Shown piece after piece: positions 22,646 through 34,889 of a DNA stretch of 64,000 nt (its first letter is position 1; each line of letters opens with the position of its first letter). Source of the stretch: Sipunculus nudus (Eukaryota; Annelida; Sipuncula; Golfingiida; Sipunculidae); NCBI GenBank assembly GCA_026874595.1, contig CM049319.1, positions 6,396,101 to 6,460,100 on the forward strand, given 5' to 3'. The translations under genes were made by a program, and so were the position numbers. The notes beneath the pieces were generated by a model. The model had not been told where the DNA came from, searched no databases, and saw only the letters and a program-made list of their open reading frames with translations.

Positions 22646-23979
22646 CTCCATGGTTTATATTCATACTAAAAAAAATCCCACTAAAGGCTTACACATACGT
22701 TTTGCCAAAGTGATTTTTTTCTATACAAACTAAGTGTGATTTACAAATCTTACGTTTAAATAATTGAAACATTTTGTGCTGTCAGAATAATCATAAGATC
22801 ATAATCATAAGAAACAAAGAATCTGAAGTACACAATTGACTTAATAAGGCAGCAAATAAATTGTAGTAAAAATCTCATGTAACCTCTTAAAAACCAGGTC
22901 ATGTTACAGACTGATCCATCACATTGGGTCGCCAGCAGAAATAAGCTGCATGTATTATATATGCGAGCAGCTCGCGTGGCAACTACCCTGATTTATTTCT
23001 TTTTAAATGCTCCCTTCATTTTACGTTCTCCTTTCTGGTGAACAGTTAAATTAAGATCCCACCGCTAATTGCTACAACAATATGCCAATAGGTACCTTCC
23101 TATGTAATGAACATGGTTACATGTTGTTTAAGCCCGAAATAAAGAAAATGATTACCTCTCGAGGGAGGAAATACTCAGTTCCTGTGATCGTCTGAATGTT
23201 TCTTCTAAAAACCCGAGGGTGGTACAATAAAACAGTTGTTCATCTCCGCGAGGCAGACACGCTTCAACCAAATAAATCTGGTTTTGTTAATTCGATAAGG
23301 CAGCACATAAAATGATAAAATAGGATACGAGCGGGTATTTTATTCTCTTTTTTTATGAGTATTTATCCGCCGTGACAAAACTTGACTTTTTCCAGCTTAC
23401 AAGAAGAGGGTTAAAATTTGCGTCCGTTCTTGAAGTGGCTCAACTATGCAAAGTATAAACAAACTTAAGTTTAGCCGACTTTCATTGTTCACACACACAC
23501 ACACACACACGATTTGCTCCATAAAGTAAGGAGCGAGATTCCCTGGAAATTGTTTTACTGTCTTTTTTTTTATATATTTTGGGCAGCCTTTCAAGAACAT
23601 TATTCACTACACCGGACTAGATCTCGACAGTTACTCACAAATACAGCTGTCTTATCCAGAAGACATGAAACGTCGTATGGACATAAGAGTCCATCATAAC
23701 CTCCATGCTCTTCTGTCTCAGCAGGGATCTCCGGTTTTAAATCTATAAGGACGTCAGCTTTTAATCTCTCCTTTAATTTGAATAAATCCCTGATTCAGAA
23801 AGCGTTCTACATGTTTTAGTTTCCTTATATTTAAAAGAATAAAATATCGGATAAAATTGGAACAAAGAGGAGTCCGTGTTCCAGATTCCAATCGTGTTCT
23901 ATAACTCTTCCCCTTCACCTTATGTTAAATCAATTTCTGCCTTGTTATGACGAGACTTCGGGGTCCTACACTTCAGTGT
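22646..23979. other. No gene recognised
   Basis: AT-rich. The only simple repeat is a (CA)n tract at 23490-23510. Short frames lack motifs. Confidence 0.55.
23490..23510. repeat. (CA)n microsatellite
   Basis: About ten CA dinucleotides. Confidence 0.95.
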
Positions 23980-24276
23980 TTAGGCAAAAAAGATAATAAT
24001 AAAAGGTATGGTTCTCAGGCACAGCCCGCGTCAATTTGAACCCACGCATCAAACATTTTTATTTTGATTTTCATCTTTCAAGGAGATAAATAGACAGTTT
24101 TGATACGACTGCCTCTGTTACGTAGATCTTTAACCTGATTTTTTCTGCTTTTCCCTGTTCTTATGACATTTTTATCGAAACGTACAAAAAAGGTCAAAAA
24201 TAAAATACTGCCCGCCCGCAGAGGTTTCTGAAAAATAGTGCCTGAGAACCATACCTTTTTATTTTTTTGGGTCTTA
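23980..24276. mobile_element. Harbinger-like MITE, copy 2
   Basis: A 291-bp relative (23983-24273) of the element at 3087-3424, in the same orientation. It shares GGTATGGTTCTCAGGCA at the left and TGCCTGAGAACCATACC at the right, plus the internal ATTTTTATTTTGATTTTCA and CGTACAAAAAAGGT-type segments. TTA flanks both sides (23980-23982 and 24274-24276). It is shorter than copy 1 by internal deletion. No transposase frame is present. Confidence 0.85.
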
Positions 24277-26718
24277 TTGCTCCATATTCACTATACAGAC
24301 CTACAGTCTATGCCACTGGGTTATATATCAGCTTCTTTTTTTATCCACGCATCAGTTAACCAATGAATATTTAGAGGTAGAGTATTTAAATAGGGTGAAA
24401 AAATTGATTGTACTGTACATGATATTGTTTACCTATCCTGAGAGAGAGGGAGAAGTTTTGGCCATTAAAGAGACCATTCCCCTGGCTATTTTAGGACAGT
24501 AATACAACTTATGTAAGAACAAATTTCTTTCCTCTCTACAGCGCCAAGCAAGTTTGGGAATAGAGTAAACTAAGGGTGGAACTGGTCCTCTCTCTCGTAA
24601 ATCAATTACCAGTTACAGCTCTCTCCTTTTACACGATGCCAGGTGGACCTTATACGTCAAAGACAGAGGTTTTCCGGACCAAAAGACATCTTCCTTATCG
24701 TAACGTGAGCGCCACTCGGCCTAACAAATAATTAGTCTCCACTGGTATAGTTGCGTTTCATTAATTTTATTTATTTATGTCTTAACTTTTTTTTATTTAT
24801 TTTTCATCCACTGTTGTGTCAGCACAGTGTCCTGTGATACATACCAAGACAAAGGCAAATTGGCGCTGGCGACAGGCTAGCTTCCATTCAAGCAAAGGGT
24901 AAAATCGCTCCGCGCCGTTTCACATAAAATACCCGGCTCTTGGACCAATTTTGCAGCTCGCACCAGGTGAAATTCTTGCAAAACCTTTATTAAATTGTAA
25001 ATTTACACGTGTATATATATAAATATATCCTTTTATAGATGTATACATAATTATTCTAGGATATATAGTGAATATTATAGCTGTTTATAACACATGATTA
25101 TCATGACTTTTTTATGTGAGTTACAACAGCCTGCTATACACATTTTTAATTAAGTGAAGACGTTGGGGTGGCAGTACAAGCTATAGGGTTCGGATCAATT
25201 CTAGTATAAGTAGATTTGCACGAAATTTCCAAAAGTACTTTTTCATTTTCATCCGCTTGTTGAACTGTTATTTAGCCGAGTTAAGATAAAATGTGACGTT
25301 ATTCTGTTTGAGAAAAAAATAATAATTAATACATTCACGATTGACTTAAGTGTAACCATGCAGCAGATATTAATAACGAGGCTGGTTTTACTCGGAAAGT
25401 GTGTCTCTCCGTCCGTCATGGCGGTTTGACAACGGAAACTAAGGTAGCCGAAACTGTTACAAACTTTATTTTTCGCCGCCGGGTATCCGCCACATATTTT
25501 GTGAAACAACATTATTTTTTTATTATTCAGAAAAATAAAAACACGAGCATATAATCCTCTGATGTAAAACACTTCCGCAAAGCAACTATTTTGATCCGAC
25601 CTCTGGCATTGGTGTTCTGTTATGATTCGAATCATGATTCTCAGGCCCCTATAAATTTTAAGAGGGCCTGAATGTCATGTTGTCAAGGTTAGAATTACAC
25701 TTGCTCTTGGTAAACTTTTAGAAACCAAGAAGTTAAGGCATATGTGTTTTAATTTACCTGTTGAAACAAAATACATAGATAGTTCAGAGGAAGAGAAAAA
25801 AGCTGTCCCTCAGTTATTGACAATAACATATTAACCGTTTTTGCATTTGGGCATGATCGCGCGAGTTCGGTCGAGTTGGCCCGGAAAGGTTTTTTTTAAT
25901 GGGGAAAGGTTCTCCCGCGGAATGGACATGTGAAGTATATGATAGATGGCGTCGTGATACACCTTTCGGGAAATTACCCAATTAATGTCAATTTTTTTGC
26001 GGGATTAATGGGGGAGATAAGGAAAGTGACCCCTATCAGGACACACTTGACATCTTTCCGAAACATCCGAGGAGAAAATAACAGGCATTTCCGTGGCCTG
26101 ATAACAGAGAACGTGTATAAAAATGTTTTAGTGCCACCGGGTGGGGCCATGGGCCGAGTTCTCCAGCTGCCTACACTTATCCGCATCCGGATAAAATCGG
26201 ATGAGTACATTATCAGTTAATAGTTGATAATTCCCTAATATTCAGGACTGAAGATTATTTTCATTTTATCGACTGTACATATTACTTGATCTTTCGGGGT
26301 CGACTATTTCGCATTCTCAGGTTTACGTTACCGACCTAAGTCGCGTGTCCTTTGACCTACTGAGGATTAAGCCTTTTTTGCCAGGGAAAAGACTTTTTTT
26401 GTATTCGAGACATCTGAGATCACTTGATCACTTGTACTCCGCCTGAACGCGCACACGTTGTAGTGAAACTGGCAAATAAGGGGCAAACCATTCCATTAGG
26501 GGAGGGGTATGCATCTTTTATGATTATTCTGTCTTAGTGACCGAACAAAATGCCATATTCTGTGAAAGGGAAGTTAACATGGTATTGAAAGAATAAAAGA
26601 TTTATTTTCGGTATGTGAAATAATAATAAAAGATGTCTGGGGAGAGAACCCCCCCCCCCTTCCCACTCCCCCGATATGAAATGGTCGGTGCCTAACTGAT
26701 TGGCCTATAATGTAGCTT
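24277..26718. other. No gene recognised
   Basis: Long AT-rich stretch. Reading frames of 128 codons (minus, 25249-25635) and 96 codons (plus, 25930-26220, with a complementary open frame) carry no recognisable motifs. A C-run lies at 26649-26659. Confidence 0.5.
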
Positions 26719-26830
26719 GAAGCTGTCGTAGACTGGTACCCCGTTCTATTATGGCACCGCTGCTCTTGGCCAATCTATGCTTGGCTTGAGGGCCTTAATA
26801 GAGCAGGGTACCAGTCTAGAAGCTGTCGTA
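26719..26830. repeat. 88-bp hairpin element between 12-bp direct repeats
   Basis: GAAGCTGTCGTA occurs at 26719-26730 and 26819-26830. Between them GACTGGTACCCCGTTCTATT pairs with AATAGAGCAGGGTACCAGTC (near 26797-26816), leaving a 35-40 nt middle that has its own short inverted segment (CTTGGCC and GGCTTGAG). A palindromic insert bracketed by a perfect direct repeat is the signature of a mobile insertion or of a template-switch event. Confidence 0.85.
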
Positions 26831-28257
26831 GCAGAGACATAGAGGGCACATGTCCCTGCAAATGCAGTCAGCTCCACCTGAAATCCTCACGATGCCTACC
26901 AGAATGATTCCTAATTAACCTCCACTACGACGCCGTTCTCCTGTTGACGGAGTGTCATTAAATATTAACGGCTAAACCTGCATCTCAAAAAGCGACATCG
27001 GCAGAATAGCCTCGAACCTGTCAAAATGACACTCTCTAAGCAACAGTACTAGCAATAGCTTATTTTTAGCCGTGTGTTTCCTAACATAAAGGGAAGGAGT
27101 AGTTCGGTGCCTTATTAAAGCTGCAATAAATTGGTGATGAGATATATTTAACTTATAAGGTAAGTATTAATGACATCCTCGCAGGTATGACGTCACTGTT
27201 GCTATGATATTCAATTAAACCGATCAAACCCAAGCGGTCGTACGGGTACACGTGTGATCTGGGTTTAGTAGAAGGGTGTTCGATGAGTTATCGTGTCAGA
27301 TATCTAGAAACGCGACGTTAGGACTCGTGTTCACCCTGCCATCGGCACGACCACTCGGCAAGAGATATGCATATATTTATATATATAGCTACATGTGACC
27401 ACATAGCAATATTTGATTGAGAAAGTTTTCAAATGTCAAATTATGTTAATTACAGAAAGATCTTAGTATTTAAGCTTCACCTAGGCTCCCACGAGTGCAT
27501 AACCGTCGATTTTAAATTATTTTTCTTCTGCCATTTTCTGTTGCGGTAGCACTTCAATGTGGCAGGCTTTCAACAGCTAAAACTAGTAAAGACAAGTGAA
27601 TTTATGGTGAAAATAGCTGAACCTCTAAAAATGGTTACAAACGGTTTTTCAAAGTTTTTGTTGTAACCAAAGTACGTATTACTCGACGAAAAAATAAAAC
27701 CATTAATGGCGTGTTTAGGGTCTTTGCGGCCATCTTGGACGCCATCTTTAATATAACAACCTATCCGTTGATTTTCTTAGGTTCTTAGTATGTTATTCCC
27801 GGTATGCAATGGTACCAACAACCGTTAAAAAAACCTTTGTAGCAATTTTGACCAAACTAGTTTTGACCAGAATAGTACAAAATTTAGGTCTAGTTCATAA
27901 ATTTTCACCTAATATTTATTTATGGGACCTATTATGGAACCTCATTACCAAAGTTGTATATTCCGTAGCCTATTTCCCATTATCGCTCAGTTGAGGGCCG
28001 GGCTTCGAGTGATCACATATAGTTATATATTGAGTTATGTACTTGATAATCAGGACTAACACTAGACTATAGGGAATTGAGTAAAATGTCAACATATATT
28101 TATAGCTTTATAAACAATTCATGATTGAAAGTAGTGTACCTGTAAGGGCATCTAATGATACGCCCATCATTATTGGTGTATAAGACTTGTCGAGGTGTTG
28201 GGGTCAAAAGCGTTAAAGGCAAATTTGAACTCTCAAAAATACCTCACCTCAGTGAAT
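26831..28257. other. No gene recognised
   Basis: Contains a perfect CRE octamer at 27188-27195 and a GCGGCCATCTTGG motif resembling a YY1 site near 27728. No supported frame. Confidence 0.5.
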
Positions 28258-28462
28258 ATATGGGCGGATTTAGGGGTCGCAGCCTTAACAGTCTGGGAAA
28301 CAGACCGATTTCTACTAAGCGATTAATACCGTAAAACAGAGCAATATTTTAAACTATCCCATACTGCACATTTACAGCCTGTATTTTCAAATGTTTCTAC
28401 ACCATGCCAGGGGGACCCCCCCCCCCCCCCCCAACACTCTCAAATACTGTATCCGCGCCTGA
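28258..28462. mobile_element. Decayed CAGGGGCGGATC-type TIR element
   Basis: The left end GGGCGGATTTAGGGG and right end ATCCGCGCCTGA resemble the inverted ends of the element at 44250-44456, and a poly-C run (28416-28432) lies near the right end, as in that copy. The ends are degenerate and no target duplication is obvious. Confidence 0.55.
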
Positions 28463-29203
28463 TTTTTTAGATAAGGAAACCATACCACAGGGAGGGTCTG
28501 AAGTGATGCATAGATAAATAAACTTCATAGATAAAATTTAATATATTTTCTGATGGAATTAATTTTCTGTATTAAGGTAGACACGCACAACAATGGATGG
28601 ACCTAATAATGCGTTGATTTCTTTTAGTGCTTCAGACTACGAAAGAGAGTGTGGAATCGATCCCTGCATCGCCTTTACAAGAACTTGTCACCCTAAACAC
28701 GGTCCCGCGTGACAGCTTACACGACCTGCGTGTTTTATTTGTATCCCCTAATGCTAGTCTTTGTCCCCATCAATGAACACTAAGCTATCACCTAGTATGC
28801 TGTACATTAATGTTTATTTACTAGACACGCTGAAAGCTGACTGCTCACGCAAGACCCTAACATTTGGGCGCTACCGCACGTTATATCTAACTTATGCATC
28901 ATAACTTCATTTGTTTTTCTACCATAGTTTTTATAATTGACCAAAAATTGTTTTGAAGCACAGATGGTTTGTTCTTATATGATAAAACTGGGTGCATCCA
29001 GGTTTTTTCTTTTACAGATATTATATAGATCAATTACCAAATGGATTCCAATGTGGTCCACGCAGAATATTTAATTCAAGATCACGCAATATGAAATTGA
29101 AACAAGAAAATCTGTTGAGTTTGATTAACATTTCGAAGCCCCTTGTGTACTTTTACCATATGGATTATATGACATGGTTATAATTGTGAAAAAAGTGAAT
29201 GTT

Positions 29204-29207
<4 letters not shown>
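28463..29207. other. No gene recognised
   Basis: AT-rich, with no supported frame. Confidence 0.55.

Positions 29208-29238
<31 letters not shown>
29208..29238. repeat. (CT)n microsatellite
   Basis: About 15 CT dinucleotides. Confidence 0.97.
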
Positions 29239-29240
<2 letters not shown>

Positions 29241-30276
29241 AATGTAGGAATATGATAAATTTTGCCTCAACAAATATTTGCCTTGATTTTATTCATTTTG
29301 TTCTTTTCTTGTAAATTCCATATACATTTCTGTTAATCATAAAAAATCAACGTAAAATCTGTATCTTTTATCTATTTTACGGGTTGATGTTTCCAAATAA
29401 TATTCCATAAATCTTATTTCAATTATTCTTATTACTTTTATACAGATATTGTTAAAATTGATAGGCGCAACATATACTACATATACTAGAAACAAAGGGA
29501 CGCACTTTAATACCCACAGGTATTATCAATACAGCCGCCGAAGACATATCTTTCTTTGGCTGACAAATATTCCTCATAAAAGTACTAGTGAGAGTATTAT
29601 ATGTGCTATTAATGGTGTGGCTGTGTGGCGTTATATTATTTGTACAGCAGATTAGAACGTTCGCTGGCTGCGTGACACCATGAATCAATCATCAGGTTAA
29701 TGTCACAAGGCAGAAATAATCTAAACCTACTAAGTCTCTACAAAAGTAACCCGATAGGTTCCTTATTTACCAGTATTCCGACGTTGATCCTTTCACAAAC
29801 TTGCCGTTATCTGATCGTGTTATTTAACATTGATTCTTGTGAAAGACTTCTGATACAGAATTGACGTAATAATGCTGGTAACCATGACAACCAGTAAGAA
29901 GATGATAGAACTCATCGTCGCTGACAGTACCCATCTTTAGCAAGGTGTATCAGTTCATTTCCTTCAAAGACATGTTCATTTTGATCTTTCGCCCAGGTTT
30001 CTCAAAATAATCGATTTTATTCCCCGAGCGATTTCGTATTTTCAGATAATATTAGTGCAAATCAACAGGCGTCTCTGTTCATGAATTTTCTTTTTGTCTA
30101 AGTGAGAATAAACCTTATGTAGACCTAATCACCCGCATGCGCAGCCGAATCAGTCCCGGGCCAAAAAAAAGTGTTTTGCTGTGTTTAGTATTTTATTGTT
30201 ATCTCCTTCAAAGAGATCTTCACACCCTTTGGTTAGCTCATTTTCTCTTCGCAGGAATAATAAGCAGACAAACAGA
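29239..30276. other. No gene recognised
   Basis: A GGTAACCATGACAACC motif at 29877-29892 resembles an RFX X-box. No frame has a recognisable motif. Confidence 0.5.
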
Positions 30277-30405
30277 AATTAACTGTCCAACGCATCTGGC
30301 CCTCATTCTGCATCTAAATGAACATTTATTTACGTTCTGGGCAGATTAAATTATACAATCTACTGGATTCCCCTGTTTCTCTAGAGAAAAAACTTTAAAA
30401 ATCAT
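30277..30405 (+). repeat. Inverted repeat pair, left arm
   Basis: The segment containing GCATCTGGCC, GCATCTAAATGAACATTTAT, TTACG and GATTAAATTATACAA matches the reverse complement of 34471-34608 with few gaps. The arms are about 4.1 kb apart. It may be an interspersed repeat present in both orientations. Confidence 0.75.
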
Positions 30406-30561
30406 ATCTTCCTTGCGTATTTATGGTTATTTTCTCACTATTTGACCGTTATGTCCATAGTCCCTGGCTAACATCTGCTAGAGAAATCAATAAGAATACA
30501 CGAAAATCAAGGTCTGGAACTAGATGTGCTACTACCAATCACAAGTTTACTGTATAAAGAT

Positions 30562-30612
<51 letters not shown>

Positions 30613-30787
30613 ACAAATTTCATCCCCTCTCGAAAAGAGTCTATATTCTTTAAGAGATCTTGTTGGTTTTAGTACGATTCGAAGTAAGTGTCGCTACGTT
30701 TAGGAAATGACCATTTTTTGTCTGTTTGCATGCTGCTTTGGTATTTCATGCCTTAAAATAACGTGACACAAGTTGAGACACTTTTCG
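30406..30787. repeat. (TA)n microsatellite and flanks
   Basis: A TA tract occupies 30564-30607. The rest of the interval has no recognised feature. Confidence 0.85.
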
Positions 30788-31199
30788 TGGAGGTATCTGC
30801 CTCCATTTTGTAAATGCTGATCTCATTCTTAACCTTAGTATGTACATCTGCTGAGTTTCGAATTCGGTTTGGGACTACTTGACAGGGCGGTAACTCTCGC
30901 TTCCTAACTTTTTTTTTATTTTGTATCCTGGTATCACCCAGGCCCTGCGTCTAAAGCATCTGCGGGTCCAGGGTGTGTAATCAGCCCCAATGCTTGGTCA
31001 TGACACCGAGGAACCCCGATAAGACGCACTCGTTTTTGAGTGATGCATGGCTGTGAGGCACAGCCTTCCTATTAAGCCTGCTTAGAGCTCACCATGGGTG
31101 GGGGCCGACCGTGAAAATTTCACCACCTCGGCTGAGATTCGAACCCACGATCTCCCGGTTTTGAGTCCAGCGCTCTACCCCTGAGCCACAGAAGCCGGC
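30788..31199 (-). mobile_element. tRNA-derived SINE, family 1, best copy
   Basis: On the minus strand it starts with a tRNA-like head: a TGGCTCAGGGGTAGAGCG A-box region near 31175-31192 and GGTTCGAATC, a perfect B-box core, at 31136-31146. The body includes CACCCATGGTGAGCTC, GACACC-type segments and GGGCCTGGGTGATACCAGG. The 3' end is AAAATGGAGGCAGATACCTC. Promoter boxes are intact enough that it was probably inserted more recently than the other family members here. No tandem tail repeat or target duplication is obvious. Confidence 0.88.
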
Positions 31200-31420
31200 A
31201 AATTGAGAGGCTTTATCCCATGATGGGAGGGAAAATTCATATGGATTAAATTATAAAGCAGCACAATGTTACACGCGATTGTGTAAAAAATATATTGTCA
31301 GAAATTCTCGTGAGTCCTTTTATGACCTTTAAGGCCATTGCACTTCAATATGAGGTATATTAACAGTACTAACGATTTCTTCTAATATTGCTAATATTAA
31401 TATTAATACTATATCCTCCT

Positions 31421-31462
31421 AATATATATATATATAAATATATAAATATATATATATATAAA
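31421..31462. repeat. (TA)n microsatellite with interruptions
   Basis: TA runs separated by two TAAATA interruptions. Confidence 0.95.
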
Positions 31463-32118
31463 ATATTAATAAAATGCTATATAATCCTTAGCCACATTTT
31501 GTTCTTAAATTAACTTGGCAGAAGCCGAAGTTTTGGACACTTTTAGGCGAACAGTAGCCAAGGTCTCTGTCTCTCTCTTAATCGGCGAGGTAGCTGCCAA
31601 TAACGGGACCAGTCTCCTATAAACGAATATCCTACGCAGCAGCAAACATTGATGTCTTCATGTACTAGATTTATAAAATTCAATTAGTTCTCAAGCCGGG
31701 CCATAAACTAATCAAAATATTCAATACTCCCAGACAGGCGGTCCCCCTACCCTGACAGACCGACATCATAAACAGAGCCGTGAACATAAGACGGGATTAA
31801 ATGCAATCAAAAGGTCGTCTAATTAGGCCTGAGGTACACCCGCTCCACCGGCCATACATTGTCTAACCTGTCTAGACTTTATGGCCAGTTTTATGCAAAT
31901 GTCCACGGGCATTCTGGAACTGAGCCGCCTAGTCTTTTTATTATTTACTTAATGTACTTAAGATAATTGCTTCTGCACCCGGGACGCAAAAGTAGAACAG
32001 AGAGGAAGACTTTAAGAGAAGAACCACCAAGGAGCTTACTGTTATTTTGATTTCCGGTGTGGTCATACACTAACCTCATTTCTCTAAGCCCCGTCATTAA
32101 CGTTCATTTTCTTTGCGC
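31463..32118. other. No gene recognised
   Basis: Includes ATGCAAAT (octamer) at 31893-31900, preceded by TTTATGGCC, a posterior-Hox-like motif. No supported frame. Confidence 0.5.
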
Positions 32119-32451
32119 AGGTAACCGCCTCCATTTTTTAGTGCTCGCTTCATTAAGTGTATGTACATCAGTGGAATTTCCGGTTTCGGACTTCGTGACA
32201 AGGCCGTGTCACACGCTTTTTCCCATGTTATAGCCTGGTTTAAACCAGACCCGGTGACTACTTCACTTAAGGGCGCTGGGTGTGTAATCGTTTACCTTTG
32301 GGGTGTCATGCTATCGGGCACGGCCTTCCGATTAAACCTTCAGAGCACACACCCTGGATGGAAGACTTCAGTGAAAAATCTCACCGCTCTTCGGATGAGA
32401 TTCAAACTCTCTTTGAATCCGGTGCTTTACTGTACAGCAACAGAAGCCGGC
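32119..32451 (-). mobile_element. tRNA-derived SINE, family 1, decayed
   Basis: Same layout as the copy at 30788-31199, in the same orientation. GGTAACCGCCTCCATTTTTT is at the left and the tRNA-like head, reading GCCGGCTTCTGT on the minus strand, is at the right. The B-box is degraded (GTTTGAATCTC). A 120-codon plus-strand frame covers most of it and is an artefact of the repeat. Confidence 0.8.
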
Positions 32452-32890
32452 ACGTTCATTTTTAAAGAATCAGTATTAAGAAAGCAGAACTATTTGGTAG
32501 ATATCGTCATATTTAAGCTGTGATTTTTCTAGGAGCAGTGATTTGTAGATGCATCTTTATAATATATAAGATAAAATTAAAGCTGACTTTGATGAGAATA
32601 AATTCCACGAGATATACAAAAATCATAAACTGCCACCACTGATCCAGGTTTTACTGTATATTTAATCTGTACTGTTTGGGGAAAATGTTAAGATTTTAGG
32701 AACGTATTTGGTCTATCCAGGAACTATCAGTTTAAAATAATTTAGCTGTAGTTGAATACTTATACTGTTGGCTTGTTTTATCAGCGTTCCTGTGTTGAGA
32801 CGTTGCCTGCACAGCTACCACAGAAAAATAAGTATTCTAACTAAAATGTGAACGGCGACGGGCAAGGTCATTAAAGCTTTTTTTACCGTT
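32452..32890. other. No gene recognised
   Basis: AT-rich, without a supported feature. Confidence 0.55.
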
Positions 32891-33175
32891 TCTCTGAATA
32901 TGTCGCACACCAAACCTTACACTCCTCACGCAGCTGTTATATACACTGCTGCGTGCTGTATCTCCTTCGCTATAACCGCTGCTTTGTTAAAAAAAAAGTT
33001 CTGTTTTCACCACCAGGGCTGGGACAGGCAAAGAATTGTAATCAGACCAATGACCAATGAATGCATGGCATCGCATGTTGCATCCAACTCCAAATCCGCG
33101 ACACCTACTCCCATTGTTTGACGCACGATGTGATACTACTCTCTCATTTGTCTGATCACAATTCTCAGACATGTG
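32891..33175 (-). repeat. Fold-back family 3, copy A
   Basis: The reverse strand shares AAAGCAGCGGTTA, GCCCTGGTGGTGA and AGGAGTGTAA with the copies near 36.5 and 62.4 kb. It also has an internal inverted pair: GAATTGTAATCAGACC near 33033 and TCTGATCACAATTCTC near 33155. Complementary frames open on both strands are artefacts of this structure. Confidence 0.65.
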
Positions 33176-33408
33176 GAAGCTCTGGTGGAGAAACCCCGAA
33201 AACATGGCTATGCAAAGCTTAAAGTGGAAATCTGGATCGAAAGCAGTGTATAACGGAATCTTGGCCGTTTATTTATAATGACTATAGCGGTATACATTAT
33301 ATTTAATCTTTGTGATAAAATATTTACATTTATCATGTTAAGAAAGCCATGTCAAATATATCCAGAAAATATTGTATATTTAGTAACAATATTTCAAATA
33401 GCAGTGCG

Positions 33409-33411
<3 letters not shown>

Positions 33412-33439
<28 letters not shown>
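33412..33439. repeat. (CT)n microsatellite
   Basis: About 14 CT dinucleotides, followed by GATCTGTCTGTGTGTG. Confidence 0.97.
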
Positions 33440-33442
<3 letters not shown>

Positions 33443-34470
33443 CTGTCTGTGTGTGTTTTTGTTATTATCTTTAAGATTCTGATTCCCAATGAGCCTATTG
33501 AGCGGAATGTCATGGCCATGGCAAATTGTTTATGAACCTAATTCGAGTTATGTTCAGAGTGTTATCGGCCTTGAAAGTTTGCAGTCGTCTTGACTAACTA
33601 ATATAAGATACAGGTCACGTAATGTGTCTGATCAAATTACTTTGGACTTCATGAAATAAATGAGCATGTCCGTGTTTTTCCTGTTATATGGATTTCCCTG
33701 GTTGTCGGGGAGGTTCGAGAAACAAGAGACCTCTTTGTAGCCAAGTTCTTTTTTCTCCTATTGCAGGAGTGTTATTGATGCGCCCTAGGGCTAACAGAAT
33801 CATACCTAGACAAATACACTTTCAGCAGCCATTAACAAGGTTATCTCAGATTAAACTGTATTCCAGGACGACGCCGGTTTAAATTTGAGTCACGTGAGAA
33901 TGTTTTAAAAGGGTGTCTAGGGCTGACTCATCTGGGGAGGTCCCGTTATGAAAATAATACTGCCCACTTAACGAATTAACCACTCGGTTTTTCTTAGTAT
34001 ATTGTCTTTTGTGGACATTTACACGGCCAAATGTCTAAAATTGTATCATTTCCACCGGTCTAACCGAATTTTACCATGTCTGTATTATGATTGATATCAA
34101 AGAAATAATTCAGCAAGTCTACATATATATATATATTGATAGGTGTTGCAGTTCCATTTGTTATTAATTACAATTTATAATTTACAATTTCTCACAGTTT
34201 ATTGCATCTTATTTATTTCGCAGTTTAATGCTTTAAAGTTATTGACAAAGAATTGTAAACAAATCAAATATTTTGCCTATGACATTTACGTCAGAACAAG
34301 ATGTGTCCAAATGCTATAAATTATTGAATCATGAGGCTGAAAAGTCAGAACATACTTGGCTTGGCTTTCGCTTCGTTTATTTTGTATTTAATTGGTCTCT
34401 CTTGCGGAGGGACGATGGACATATCGCTCACATAGTGAGATAATACCCATAAATTCACAGGAAGCATAAG
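33440..34470. other. No gene recognised
   Basis: AT-rich, with a short TA run near 34122-34135. No supported frame. Confidence 0.55.
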
Positions 34471-34608
34471 AATTTTTAAATTTATTTTCTCTTCAGAAAC
34501 AGCAGTCCAGTAGAACCAACAGACTTGTATAATTTAATCTTACCAGAGCGTAAATAAATGTTCATTTAGATGCATGAAGTGGGCCAGATGCGGTGGACAG
34601 TTAATTTG
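34471..34608 (-). repeat. Inverted repeat pair, right arm
   Basis: Reverse complement of 30277-30405, including ATAAATGTTCATTTAGATGC and GGCCAGATGC. See the left arm. Confidence 0.75.
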
Positions 34609-34798
34609 ACGCGCTGTGCCAAACCCTTGCTGTGTTAGAAAATTAACACTACTTCATTACCGCGAGTAAACAGGAAGTCTGCTTAAAACAGCTACACATT
34701 GCATGACCAGAAAATTGAATGGTATTCCTGACCCAATCTGTGCTGAACCTGAACGTAAAGGACTTGTTATTCTTAAAGATAATCTCCTCGCTAGATTA

Positions 34799-34889
34799 AT
34801 TTGCATAATTATATTTGCATAATAAAGGGATGTTACCTTAAAGATGTAAAGCCTCCTTGTTAAATCATTTTATATAATCGTATTTGCAT
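34799..34889. promoter_or_regulatory. Three POU octamer motifs in 91 bp
   Basis: ATTTGCAT occurs at 34799-34806, 34813-34820 and 34882-34889. The first two share the longer form ATTTGCATAAT and lie 14 bp apart. In AT-rich DNA some octamers are expected by chance, but the spacing is tight. Confidence 0.25.

Noticed and set aside
25930-26220. 96-codon plus frame with an open complementary frame
   Set aside because: Both strands are open over the same bases, which happens by chance when stop triplets are rare. No family is recognised.
32161-32523. 120-codon plus-strand frame
   Set aside because: It lies in the antisense of a tRNA-derived SINE (32119-32451).
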